A stretch of DNA of 22,302 nt from a virus. This document shows, one piece after another, positions 1-5,973 of the stretch (positions are counted from its first letter, which is position 1; every line of letters starts with the position of its first letter). The DNA is taken from positions 1 to 22,302 of IMG/VR virus record IMGVR_UViG_3300025133_000644. One strand, 5' to 3'. The notes beneath the pieces were generated by a model. That model was not told the DNA's origin. It searched no databases and saw nothing but the letters and a program-made list of their open reading frames with translations. A program made the position numbers and the translations under genes.

Positions 1-94
1 GTCAAAAGAGTTGTACAATCTCAACTATGACCTCGCCTTCGGTAAGATAACTCAAGAAGAATACAACGAACTTCGGGAGGAACTAGGGGAATGA
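1..94 (+). CDS. 3' end of an upstream early gene (partial)
   Basis: An open frame enters from the left edge (first full codon at 2) and stops at TGA 92-94, giving 30 C-terminal residues. The stop overlaps the ATG of the RNA polymerase gene in an ATGA junction, so the two are probably translationally coupled. The visible residues include YDLAFGKITQEEYNELREEL, which resembles the short C-terminal SHOCT-type helix-turn-helix motif (a gly/lys-ile-thr turn followed by an acidic amphipathic helix). That likeness is weak, and the function of the whole protein cannot be told from this fragment. The identity of the reading frame is supported only by its openness, composition and the coupled stop. Confidence 0.55.
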   Translation, partial: SKELYNLNYDLAFGKITQEEYNELREELGE

Positions 95-2532
95 TATGGG
101 ATACAGAAACTGAAGACGTTCAGTTAGAGCGAAGAAACTGTCAAACTATTTTTGAACAGGACATGCTTGAGTATGGTCGCCATAAGTATTGGAAAGAATA
201 CGAGCGAGCACCAGACGAAGGTATTCCTGAGCAATGTCTTATTGATTCCTCTGTTAAAGAGTTAGAGTCTAAGTATCAGGAATGGATTGATACTATATGT
301 AATTCTCCTCGCTCCCCCCAATGGGTTTATCCCTTGTTGGAATTAGGCGCAAGAAAGATGGCTGATATTACCATCCGAGCTGTTATCCGACATTGGATGT
401 CCCCAAACTTCTGGGGTAAGGAAGAATGGAAAGAGGGGCATCGCCCACCTCTAGCACAGAAGATTGCTTTACAAATATCTTCTGATGCCGCTGATATTAT
501 ATCTTTTCAGCGAGCTAAAGACGCGCATTATTTAGACTGGAAGAAACAATCTAAGTTTATAAAGAACTGGACACCCAAAAGATGTCTTGCTTTTACAAAG
601 AAGATGCAGAAGAATATAAAGATGACAACCAAGCAACGGCATAGTTTTGGACATCATATGATAGAGATAGCAGCCAGCTCCAACATCATTGTGATAAACC
701 AGAAGAAGATAAAGATAAAGAAGGGGTTCAGGACGTATTCCTTCGTTGAGTTCCATGAAGATGTCTTAAGAGAGCTTCATGAACGGCACGATCTACTTCA
801 AAACTCTGTACTAGTTTATCGACCAATGATTACTCCCCCAATAGATCACACTTTGACTTCAAGTGGGGGGTATATTCATACTAATTTAAGAAAACCTCTA
901 GTACAAAGATATAGATCTAATTTCTTTGGCGATGAACCAAAGCAACAAAGGTTTTCAGAACCCTCTCAGCTAGTACTTGATGGTCTAAATGCTATGATGA
1001 GAACAGAATGGGCTGTGAACTCAGAGGTTCTTGAAGTTATGGAAACTATGTTTAAGAACAATAGCGGCCTAGCAAACCTGCCTATATATTCCTTCACTAA
1101 CTTTATTTTCAGTGAACCTTATCCTAAAGAGGGTACCAAAGAAGAACAATCGAAATGGCTAAGGGCAAAGGAAGAAAGCTGGGGTGATTGGTATAAAGAG
1201 GAACAAGCTAGAGGACGAATGCTGGTTCGCCTTCAGCTAGCCAAGGATCTAGAGGTGTGGGATTATTTTTATCACGTCTTTACTTTGGACTTTAGAGGAC
1301 GCGCTTATACTACATGTGAGCTGCTGTCTCCCCAATCCTCTGACTCTGACCGTGGACTGATACGCCTTGGTAATAGACGCAAGCTTACACCCGATGGTGA
1401 GTATTGGCGGAAGATAAATATTGCAAATCTTTTTGATAAAGATAAGTTACCCTTTGATCAGAGGGTAAAATGGGCAGAAGATAATTGGGATATGTTTTTC
1501 GAGATTGCCAAAGATCCTTATAATAACAAAGTTTGGGTAGACGATGCAAAGAAAAAGAACAAATCTTGGCAAAGACTTTCGGCCATCTTTGATATAGCAA
1601 AGAACGATGGGTGTTCTGATATACCTGTTCAAGTTGATGGTAAGTGCAATGGAAATCAACACTGGTCAGCAATTATGGGTGATAAACCCATTGCTCATCT
1701 AACTGGGGTGTTACCTTCGGATGTACCACAAGACTTATATCAATATGTTGCTGATGAAACAACAGAATACTGTGAATTAAAAGCAAACGAAAACCCTTGG
1801 CTATCTACATTTATGGAGCACTGGAACGAGGGTATTGATAGGAAAGTAACCAAGCGGAGTACCATGTGTGAAGCCTATGGGCTGACCTTCTATGGGATAC
1901 AAAGATATCTACAAACAGAAGGACACTTGGATTGGGTACCTAAAGAGAAGCGAACCGCAGCGATAGTTGAAATGGCTAGGGCTATAAAGGCATCGTTGGA
2001 TAGGACGCTAATTAATTCTAATAGAGGTAAGACTTATCTTAAAGATGTCGCAAATATTAGTAGCGATAATGATAAACACCTGAGCTGGATAACACCTAGT
2101 GGTTTTAAAGTAGTACATTATTACACCCGAAGACAGTCCAGAAGATCTACCGCCAAACTTTTTAACAACAAAGAACTACACTTTTTTGTTAAGACCGCTA
2201 CACCCTGTCCACGAACAGCGAGACAGGCTATAGCACCTAATTATATTCATTCTTTAGATGCTTCACATATGTTCTTAACTATCCACAAGCTAGTTACCTT
2301 AGGGATAGAAGATTACTGCATGATACATGATTCATTTGGTTGTCATGCTAATAATATACCGCTTTTAATGAAGACATTGCGAGAAGAGTTCAAAGAAATG
2401 CATAGAACAAATCTTTTATTAAATTTTAAACACGATGCAGAGCAACATATTGGTATAATTCTCCCAGATGTTCCCGAGAGAGGGGACTTAGAGATCGAGG
2501 GGGTGTTAGACTCTCAGTATTTCTTTGCTTAA
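91..2532 (+). CDS. T7-like single-subunit DNA-directed RNA polymerase
   Basis: This 813-residue protein is a phage single-subunit RNA polymerase (T7 gp1 family, 883 residues in T7) that transcribes phage genes from phage-specific promoters. Landmarks are in the family order: DFRGR near residue 410; motif A with catalytic Asp516 in VDGKCNGNQHW (T7 D537); motif B with Arg584, Lys588 and Tyr596 in RKVTKRSTMCEAYG (T7 R627, K631, Y639, same spacing); motif C HDSFG with Asp747 (T7 D812). The C terminus YFFA resembles the FAFA foot of T7 RNAP that contacts the active site. The start is ATG 91, with a GGGAGG-like Shine-Dalgarno at about 75-80 and an ATGA overlap with the upstream stop. About 70 residues fewer than T7, mostly on the N-terminal side, so the promoter-recognition domain may differ. 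The identification is very secure. Confidence 0.97.
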   Translation: MIWDTETEDVQLERRNCQTIFEQDMLEYGRHKYWKEYERAPDEGIPEQCLIDSSVKELESKYQEWIDTICNSPRSPQWVYPLLELGARKMADITIRAVIRHWMSPNFWGKEEWKEGHRPPLAQKIALQISSDAADIISFQRAKDAHYLDWKKQSKFIKNWTPKRCLAFTKKMQKNIKMTTKQRHSFGHHMIEIAASSNIIVINQKKIKIKKGFRTYSFVEFHEDVLRELHERHDLLQNSVLVYRPMITPPIDHTLTSSGGYIHTNLRKPLVQRYRSNFFGDEPKQQRFSEPSQLVLDGLNAMMRTEWAVNSEVLEVMETMFKNNSGLANLPIYSFTNFIFSEPYPKEGTKEEQSKWLRAKEESWGDWYKEEQARGRMLVRLQLAKDLEVWDYFYHVFTLDFRGRAYTTCELLSPQSSDSDRGLIRLGNRRKLTPDGEYWRKINIANLFDKDKLPFDQRVKWAEDNWDMFFEIAKDPYNNKVWVDDAKKKNKSWQRLSAIFDIAKNDGCSDIPVQVDGKCNGNQHWSAIMGDKPIAHLTGVLPSDVPQDLYQYVADETTEYCELKANENPWLSTFMEHWNEGIDRKVTKRSTMCEAYGLTFYGIQRYLQTEGHLDWVPKEKRTAAIVEMARAIKASLDRTLINSNRGKTYLKDVANISSDNDKHLSWITPSGFKVVHYYTRRQSRRSTAKLFNNKELHFFVKTATPCPRTARQAIAPNYIHSLDASHMFLTIHKLVTLGIEDYCMIHDSFGCHANNIPLLMKTLREEFKEMHRTNLLLNFKHDAEQHIGIILPDVPERGDLEIEGVLDSQYFFA

Positions 2533-2543
2533 AGGAGAAGACC

Positions 2544-2780
2544 ATGACAAGAGCTAGTTATGTGATATTGAGTGAGGGTGACATGGAATACACGATAGAT
2601 TACCTAACAAAATTAGCGTTGGAACCCGGAGATAATAAACACGCGAACATTATCTTCCCAAGCGATGGGCTTATGTGTATTTTTATGAATAATTTATTCC
2701 AAAGCTTCGTAGTAAATAGCGTACCGCAAGAAAATAACCTTGATCTCATATTAAACATCCCAGACGAACAGGAGAATTAA
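2544..2780 (+). CDS. Small hypothetical protein (78 aa)
   Basis: I do not recognise this protein. It is 78 residues, acidic, without signal peptide or membrane segment, and ends in an acidic, Asn-rich tail (IPDEQEN). It starts at ATG 2544 behind a strong AAAGGAGAAGA Shine-Dalgarno, 11 bases after the RNA polymerase stop, and its stop directly abuts the ATG of the metallophosphoesterase gene at 2781. Position just downstream of the polymerase is where T7-like phages place small host-takeover proteins (gene 2-type inhibitors of host RNA polymerase, for example), but no sequence feature here supports such a role. It is called real because of the tight packing and good ribosome-binding site. Confidence 0.7.
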   Translation: MTRASYVILSEGDMEYTIDYLTKLALEPGDNKHANIIFPSDGLMCIFMNNLFQSFVVNSVPQENNLDLILNIPDEQEN

Positions 2781-3440
2781 ATGACAAGGGTTTTAGTAAT
2801 AGGTGATCTACACCTACCGGCAGAACGGGATGATTATCTTGATTTCTGTCGAGACATAAAGAAAAAGTACAGAACAAATGCTACTGTGTTTATTGGAGAT
2901 GTAATCGACCATCATGCTATTTCTTTTCACAACAAGCACCCCGAAGCAGAGGCTGCTCAACAAGAGTATGGTTCTGTTATGGAATCTCTAAAAAATTGGA
3001 GAAAAATTTTCAGGGATGCTAGTGTATGTATTGGGAATCATGATGAGAGAGTCCATAGACTAGCTGCCGCATCAGGCATCCCTTCTATGTATCTTAAAGA
3101 CTATAAAACAGTATACGGCACTCCAAATTGGGAGTGGGACTACGAATTTATAATCGATGGAGTATACTATACTCACGGAACAGGATCTTCTGGTATGACA
3201 CCGGCTCTCAACATAGCAAAGTCTATGGGAAATAGTGTGGTATCAGGCCATGTTCATTCGGTGGGGGGTATTAATTATACCTGTGGTCCGAAAGAGAATA
3301 AAATATTTGGTTTTAATGTACCAAATGGAGTTGACAGAGATCACAAACTAATGTATTATGGCCGCAACTTCTTAAGAAAACCAGTCAACGGGGCTGGTGT
3401 AGTAATAGATGGAAAACCTTATATGGAGGTAATGAATTGA
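2781..3440 (+). CDS. Calcineurin-like metallophosphoesterase
   Basis: The 219-residue protein carries all the metal-binding blocks of the calcineurin-like phosphoesterase fold in order: GDLH (Asp9, His11), GD (Asp40) in GDVIDHH, GNHDE (Asn86, His87), His132 in YTHG, and GHVH (His157, His159). Such enzymes use two metal ions to hydrolyse phosphomonoesters or phosphodiesters; phage members include Ser/Thr phosphatases, nucleases and nucleotide phosphodiesterases. The substrate cannot be told from sequence. Lack of a signal peptide suggests a cytoplasmic enzyme. The gene directly abuts the previous one and its stop TGA (3438-3440) overlaps the TTG start of the next. Its place in the early block between RNA polymerase and SSB suggests a role in host takeover or nucleic acid processing; this is inference. 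Confidence 0.9.
   Translation: MTRVLVIGDLHLPAERDDYLDFCRDIKKKYRTNATVFIGDVIDHHAISFHNKHPEAEAAQQEYGSVMESLKNWRKIFRDASVCIGNHDERVHRLAAASGIPSMYLKDYKTVYGTPNWEWDYEFIIDGVYYTHGTGSSGMTPALNIAKSMGNSVVSGHVHSVGGINYTCGPKENKIFGFNVPNGVDRDHKLMYYGRNFLRKPVNGAGVVIDGKPYMEVMN
3425..3430 (+). promoter_or_regulatory. Strong Shine-Dalgarno serving a TTG start
   Basis: GGAGGT lies 6 bases before TTG 3437, which opens the only downstream frame. The nearer ATG at 3432 is in the frame of the preceding gene and runs into its own stop after two codons. The perfect Shine-Dalgarno is the main reason for accepting the TTG start. Confidence 0.65.
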
Positions 3441-3625
3441 GTACAGAAACAGAGATGAAGACCGAGAATACTGAGGCTGAAGAGCCAATGTATTGTAAGG
3501 TCGATGATATTAAGGCATTTATGGAGCAGGTAGTTATTGCCTTGCTCTCAGTCGTAAACGGAATTAATAGCTCTATGGAAGAGCTATCCAATAGGAGTGA
3601 AAATAGTGATGACAACGAAGATTAG
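3437..3625 (+). CDS. Small acidic hypothetical protein (62 aa, TTG start)
   Basis: The 62-residue product is highly acidic, with Glu-rich N-terminal (STETEMKTENTEAEE) and C-terminal (NRSENSDDNED) ends flanking a short amphipathic middle (roughly residues 22-48) that could form a helix. I do not recognise a family. The start is TTG 3437, which overlaps the TGA of the metallophosphoesterase gene and has a perfect GGAGGT behind it. The last part overlaps the start region of the SSB gene by 17 bases in another frame. Its acidity could suggest DNA mimicry or a small partner protein, but nothing in the sequence proves that. Confidence 0.6.
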   Translation: MSTETEMKTENTEAEEPMYCKVDDIKAFMEQVVIALLSVVNGINSSMEELSNRSENSDDNED

Positions 3626-4136
3626 TCCTTTTACCACGCACACGATGGACGTTGTGTGGTCCCATCTCCATGCCCATGACACCAAGTTTGGTGAAGATTC
3701 TGCTAACCACAGTATCACTGTCCTTGTTGACAAGGAGCTTCAGAAGAAGCTTGACGAGGTAGTTAAGGAAACTGGAGCAACTAAGATTAATGGAATGCGA
3801 GTTGATGATGAGGGTCGTACTCTTCTGAAAGCCAAGTCTAAGACTATGGTTAAGAAGGGTATCAAAGTATTTCCTTGTCGTGATGCCGCAGCAGAACGTA
3901 CAGAAGCAGTCCCCTTTGGAGGTGACAAGGTTCGGCTTCGCCTTGCCCCTGCTGTCCTTACCCGTGATGGTAGCTTAAGTGTTTACCTGAATGGTGTACA
4001 AATCATCGAGAAGAACTCCGGTGGTTTGGGTGACAACGGTGGGTTTGAAGCTACTTCTGGTTTCGATGGGGCAAATTTCAAAGCACCTGAATCAACGTCT
4101 TCGGACAGTGATCAGGACGATGATCTCCCCTTCTGA
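3609..4136 (+). CDS. Single-stranded DNA-binding protein, T7 gp2.5-like
   Basis: The 175-residue protein begins MTTKISPF and ends in a Gly/Asp/Ser-rich linker followed by the acidic tail SDSDQDDDLPF. An acidic tail with terminal Phe is typical of ssDNA-binding proteins (T7 gp2.5, and the DDIPF of bacterial SSB) and mediates contacts with polymerase and helicase. The body (residues about 5-140) contains alternating strands and many basic residues, fitting an OB fold. Its place between the early genes and the resolvase/helicase matches T7 gene 2.5. ATG 3609 is chosen; in-frame GTG codons at 3606 and 3597 are alternatives, and the AGGAG at 3593-3597 would fit GTG 3606 (8 bases) or ATG 3609 (11 bases). 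The stop overlaps the next ATG (TGATG). Call rests on tail, size and synteny, since the OB body is divergent. Confidence 0.83.
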   Translation: MTTKISPFTTHTMDVVWSHLHAHDTKFGEDSANHSITVLVDKELQKKLDEVVKETGATKINGMRVDDEGRTLLKAKSKTMVKKGIKVFPCRDAAAERTEAVPFGGDKVRLRLAPAVLTRDGSLSVYLNGVQIIEKNSGGLGDNGGFEATSGFDGANFKAPESTSSDSDQDDDLPF

Positions 4137-4506
4137 TGCCTGAGTGGGTTTTCCCAATCAGTCCCGTCGCAGCAAGTAGGCCCCGTGTCTCACGGCACGG
4201 GGCTTACTTTGCTGGCCCTTATAAGGTCTTCAGGAATGAGTGTATTGATATTATAGACTTCGTTCTTGGTCCAGACTTCCAGCCCTATGAGCAGCCCCTT
4301 AAGGTTGATGTCGAGTTGTTTATCCGTAGGCCTAAGACTACTAAATTAGTTATGCCTAAAGCCGACATTGATAACTTTCTCAAGGCTGTGTTAGATTCTT
4401 TGAACAAGAAACTTTGGATTGATGATAATATTATTCAATCAATATATGCCACTAAGCAATGGGCTGAGGTAGGAGAAGAGGGTTACTTTACGGTTGGAGT
4501 AGACTT

Positions 4507-4516
<10 letters not shown>
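4136..4516 (+). CDS. RusA-like Holliday junction resolvase / endodeoxyribonuclease
   Basis: The 126-residue protein has the RusA layout: an N-terminal Arg-rich segment (SRPRVSRHG, residues 14-22) and the catalytic block PKADIDNFLKAVLDSLN (Asp77, Asp79, Lys83) followed by WIDD (Asp96/Asp97). In E. coli RusA the equivalents are Asp70, Asp72, Lys76 and Asp91, with matching spacing. These homodimers cut four-way DNA junctions with a metal cofactor. In T7 this genome position, right after gp2.5, holds endonuclease I (gp3), an unrelated junction nuclease, so RusA appears to replace it. ATG 4136 overlaps the SSB stop (TGATG) and has no good Shine-Dalgarno, suggesting coupled translation. The 3' end overlaps the first tRNA by 10 bases, and the 5' coding part contains a 14-bp hairpin. 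Confidence 0.92.
4174..4209 (+). other. 14-bp hairpin inside the start of the RusA-like gene
   Basis: Arms 4174-4187 and 4196-4209 pair over 14 bp (13 Watson-Crick and one G-U, g4179-t4204) around the 8-base loop TCTCACGG. The inner part (GCCCCGTG/CACGGGGC) is unusually GC-rich for this genome. It covers about codons 13-25, which encode the Arg-rich N-terminal motif. There is no T-run after it, so it does not look like an intrinsic terminator. A role as an RNase III processing site or translational control element is inferred from T7 biology. Confidence 0.7.
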
Positions 4517-4580
<64 letters not shown>

Positions 4581-4582
4581 TA

Positions 4583-4671
4583 TGACTCTGCCGAGTACAA
4601 AGCCTTCTGAAAACGACAGGTACGGTAGTACGGGAAAGCCCGTCAGACACGGTGGCTTGTGTCCAGAGTCA
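4583..4671 (+). ncRNA. Candidate structured RNA between tRNAs, with possible pseudoknot
   Basis: The 95-base spacer between tRNA-Arg and tRNA-Leu contains no credible gene but folds strongly. Its ends pair perfectly over 8 bp (4583-4590 TGACTCTG with 4664-4671 CAGAGTCA). Directly stacked on that is a 5-bp hairpin (4646-4650 GACAC with 4659-4663 GTGTC, 8-base loop). Five loop bases (4654-4658 GGCTT) are complementary to 4600-4604 AAGCC, giving a possible pseudoknot. A further hairpin ACGGG-AAAG-CCCGT is at 4630-4643. The 8-bp plus 5-bp coaxial arrangement resembles an acceptor/T-arm, but there are no D or anticodon arms or T-loop bases, so it is not a tRNA. It may be a stable small RNA, a processing element or a ribozyme; no known consensus was recognised. 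Confidence 0.45.
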
Positions 4672-4675
4672 ATCC

Positions 4676-4748
4676 GGCTCCGTAGCCCAATGGCAGAGGC
4701 AGTGGACTTAAAATCCATACAGTCTGGGTTCGAGTCCCAGCGGAGCTA
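4676..4748 (+). tRNA. tRNA-Leu (anticodon TAA) with a short variable loop
   Basis: Acceptor GGCTCCG (4676-4682) pairs with CGGAGCT (4741-4747; 1-72 is G-U), discriminator A4748. The D-stem is only GCC/GGC (4685-4687, 4698-4700). The anticodon stem is GTGGA/TCCAT (4702-4706, 4714-4718), loop CTTAAAA, anticodon TAA at 4709-4711. The variable region is just 5 bases (4719-4723). The T-stem is CTGGG/CCCAG (4724-4728, 4736-4740) with loop TTCGAGT. It would read UUA. Bacterial tRNA-Leu normally has a long variable arm; its absence makes the charging identity uncertain. CCA is not encoded. Confidence 0.88.
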
Positions 4749-4750
4749 TT

Positions 4751-4823
4751 GGGCTGGTAGCTCAGTGGTTAGAGCACTCGACTCATAATCGATTTGTCGT
4801 CAGTTCAAATCTGACCCAGCCTA
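4751..4823 (+). tRNA. tRNA with CAT anticodon, probably Ile2 (alternatively elongator Met)
   Basis: Acceptor GGGCTGG (4751-4757) pairs with CCAGCCT (4816-4822; 1-72 is G-U), discriminator A4823. D-stem GCTC/GAGC (4760-4763, 4772-4775) with an 8-base loop; anticodon stem 4777-4781/4789-4793 has a C-T mismatch at the outer pair; loop CTCATAA, anticodon CAT 4784-4786; T-stem GTCAG/CTGAC. The D-loop AGTGGTTA and the core GACTCATAATC closely follow the pattern I recall for bacterial tRNA-Ile2, whose C34 is converted to lysidine to read AUA. It lacks initiator features. Ile2 also fits the other two tRNAs, which both serve A-ending codons. No CCA is encoded. Confidence 0.9.
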
Positions 4824-4837
4824 TTAAGGAGAAGAAC

Positions 4838-4861
4838 ATGTATATTAAGGAGTTACCATGA
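4838..4861 (+). CDS. Possible 7-codon leader ORF
   Basis: ATG 4838 follows a strong AAGGAGAAGA Shine-Dalgarno and opens a frame encoding MYIKELP before TGA 4859-4861, which overlaps the ATG (4858) of the next ORF. That next ORF has its own AAGGAG at 4848-4853. The leader could help deliver ribosomes to the 40-residue gene after the tRNA cluster, or it could be a chance product of duplicated Shine-Dalgarno sequences. No function is known. Confidence 0.3.
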   Translation: MYIKELP

Positions 4862-4980
4862 AAAGATTTGACCCCGAAGAACTACCATGGTATGATGATG
4901 CATACTTTGATGGTATTGATATCATTATCGACCAAGAAATTCTTGATGCTTGGGAAGATGAGGATGAGGATGCCATCTAG
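4858..4980 (+). CDS. Acidic 40-residue hypothetical protein
   Basis: ATG 4858, 5 bases behind AAGGAG, encodes 40 residues ending at TAG 4978-4980. The product is very acidic (about a third Asp and Glu), with a C-terminal WEDEDEDAI tail, and has no membrane segment. It overlaps the start of the zincin gene by 11 bases in another frame, and the repeated GAGGAT of its tail supplies that gene's Shine-Dalgarno, so translation of the two is likely linked. I do not recognise a family. Small acidic phage peptides often bind host proteins or mimic DNA, but that is speculation here. Confidence 0.55.
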   Translation: MKRFDPEELPWYDDAYFDGIDIIIDQEILDAWEDEDEDAI

Positions 4981-5299
4981 TATATACTTTATTGAGAAGA
5001 CTATTGAGTGGTGTCGTGGCCTCTTCTTAATCAACAGTGAGTATGTCATTGATTATAAGAGAATTGAACTAGAAGATTGTTGGGGTGTCACAGAAATGTT
5101 AAACGACACTTCATTTATGATCTCTATCCATCCAAACATGTGCGTACGCGATACAATAGCCACTGTTATTCACGAGATGCTGCATGTTAAACAGTGGGTT
5201 CATGCAGCAAAGAGAGATTCTTGGGACGACGGCGAGCAGGAGAGTGAAAGCCTGCAATATAAACTAACAGATCTTATGTGGAGTCTTGGTCTAATCTAA
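4970..5299 (+). CDS. Small HExxH metallopeptidase-like protein (zincin)
   Basis: The 109-residue protein contains VIHEMLHVKQ, a HExxH zinc-peptidase motif (His68, Glu69, His72), preceded by a hydrophobic helix and followed about 20 residues later by Glu-rich GEQESES (Glu89, Glu91, Glu93), any of which could be the third ligand of a gluzincin. Size and layout are like those of minigluzincins and other minimal zincins; the exact family is not certain. No signal peptide is seen, so a cytoplasmic target is likely. ATG codons at 4958, 4964 and 4970 are all in frame; 4970 is preferred because GAGG lies 6 bases before it. Frame openness back to a TTG at 4868 only reflects overlap with the acidic 40-mer. 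In T7 the equivalent position holds the zinc amidase gp3.5, which is unrelated in motif. Confidence 0.75.
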   Translation: MPSSIYFIEKTIEWCRGLFLINSEYVIDYKRIELEDCWGVTEMLNDTSFMISIHPNMCVRDTIATVIHEMLHVKQWVHAAKRDSWDDGEQESESLQYKLTDLMWSLGLI

Positions 5300-5315
5300 A
5301 TAAAGGATAAAACTG

Positions 5316-5588
5316 ATGGGTAGATTAAAATCATTCATGTTACTTGAAGGTGGCGAGGCAATTATGTGGGAGCGACACGGTGAGGTCTATGAAGGACAAG
5401 TAGAATACCTCCAGTCCGATACCCACTCAATGACCGGGGAATCTTATGTCGTTTCTCGGCAAGATGGCGAGGTGTATAAGGAATATACCGTATACCCCTC
5501 AGAAATACGTTTCGATAAGATGATACAGGCCAGAAATATTAAGAGTCGGCTTGATACACTTATAAGAGGAGAAGATTTAGATGATTAA
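5316..5588 (+). CDS. Hypothetical protein (90 aa)
   Basis: This 90-residue protein is not recognised. It is mixed in charge and appears rich in beta strands (GEAIMWERHGEVYEGQVEYL, then SYVVSRQDGEVYKEYTVYP), which suggests a small beta-barrel, followed by a helical, acidic C terminus (RLDTLIRGEDLDD). No membrane segment is present. ATG 5316 has AAAGGA 8 bases upstream, and the gene ends within the first codons of the lipoprotein-like gene, overlapping by 8 bases. The tight coupling argues that it is real and co-translated with the membrane-protein pair that follows. Confidence 0.7.
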   Translation: MGRLKSFMLLEGGEAIMWERHGEVYEGQVEYLQSDTHSMTGESYVVSRQDGEVYKEYTVYPSEIRFDKMIQARNIKSRLDTLIRGEDLDD

Positions 5589-5973
5589 ATTACTAGCACT
5601 CGCGTTGGCAACGTGTATAATGGTAGGATGCAGTGCCACCAGCATCATACCGGGTATGTCTTCGATGCCAGACGGAGCAGTGACTGCCGTCTCGGGATCA
5701 AGTGCATGCTCACCCATGCTCGGGTGGATCGGGGGCCTATGTCTCATAGGAGGCATGGTCCTACTCGTAATTTCCAGAGGAACTATGGGATGGAGGCCTC
5801 TGATTGGTGGTATAATTTTTATAGCCATTAACTGGGCACTTGCCTTGTATGGTGGTTGGTTCTTCCTGCCTGTTGCTATCTGTACTGGTGCAATCAGTCT
5901 AGCATGGACAGGAAAGATTGTTTGGAAGATCGTCAACGATGACGAGATTAAACTTAAGGAGATGAAGCTATGA
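5581..5973 (+). CDS. Membrane protein with lipoprotein-like signal
   Basis: The 130-residue protein begins with MIKLLALALATCIMVGC, a charged start, hydrophobic core and a plausible lipobox (MVGC, Cys17). A Ser/Gly/Pro-rich stretch (18-42) follows, then hydrophobic segments at about 45-63, 71-88 and 92-113, and a charged, Lys-rich C terminus. It may thus be an inner-membrane protein or lipoprotein with up to three further membrane helices; the lipobox Met at -3 is not ideal. ATG 5581 has AGGAG about 9 bases upstream. Its TGA overlaps the ATG of the 41-residue membrane protein at 5970. Possible roles include superinfection exclusion or envelope modification; nothing specific is visible. No endolysin neighbours it, so a lysis role is not favoured. 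Confidence 0.7.
   Translation: MIKLLALALATCIMVGCSATSIIPGMSSMPDGAVTAVSGSSACSPMLGWIGGLCLIGGMVLLVISRGTMGWRPLIGGIIFIAINWALALYGGWFFLPVAICTGAISLAWTGKIVWKIVNDDEIKLKEMKL

Noticed and set aside
4583-4671. Interpretation as a tRNA, hammerhead or HDV-type ribozyme
   Set aside because: There is no D-arm, anticodon arm or T-loop; the hammerhead CTGANGA core is missing; and no HDV-like nested P1/P2 order with the needed 5' G-start could be drawn. Kept only as an unnamed structured RNA.
4582-4788. 68-codon open frame across the tRNA cluster
   Set aside because: It runs through tRNA-Leu and the anticodon part of the CAT tRNA and its product resembles no protein; the RNA genes explain the sequence.
4868-4969. 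Upstream TTG extension of the zincin gene
   Set aside because: The residues are out of character (Met/Leu-rich frame shadow) and coincide with the well-formed acidic 40-mer in another frame; ATG 4970 has a better ribosome-binding site.
5577-5936. 119-codon minus-strand open frame opposite the membrane protein gene
   Set aside because: The plus frame has a proper signal sequence, Shine-Dalgarno and coupled neighbours; the reverse product is Pro/His-rich without recognisable features.
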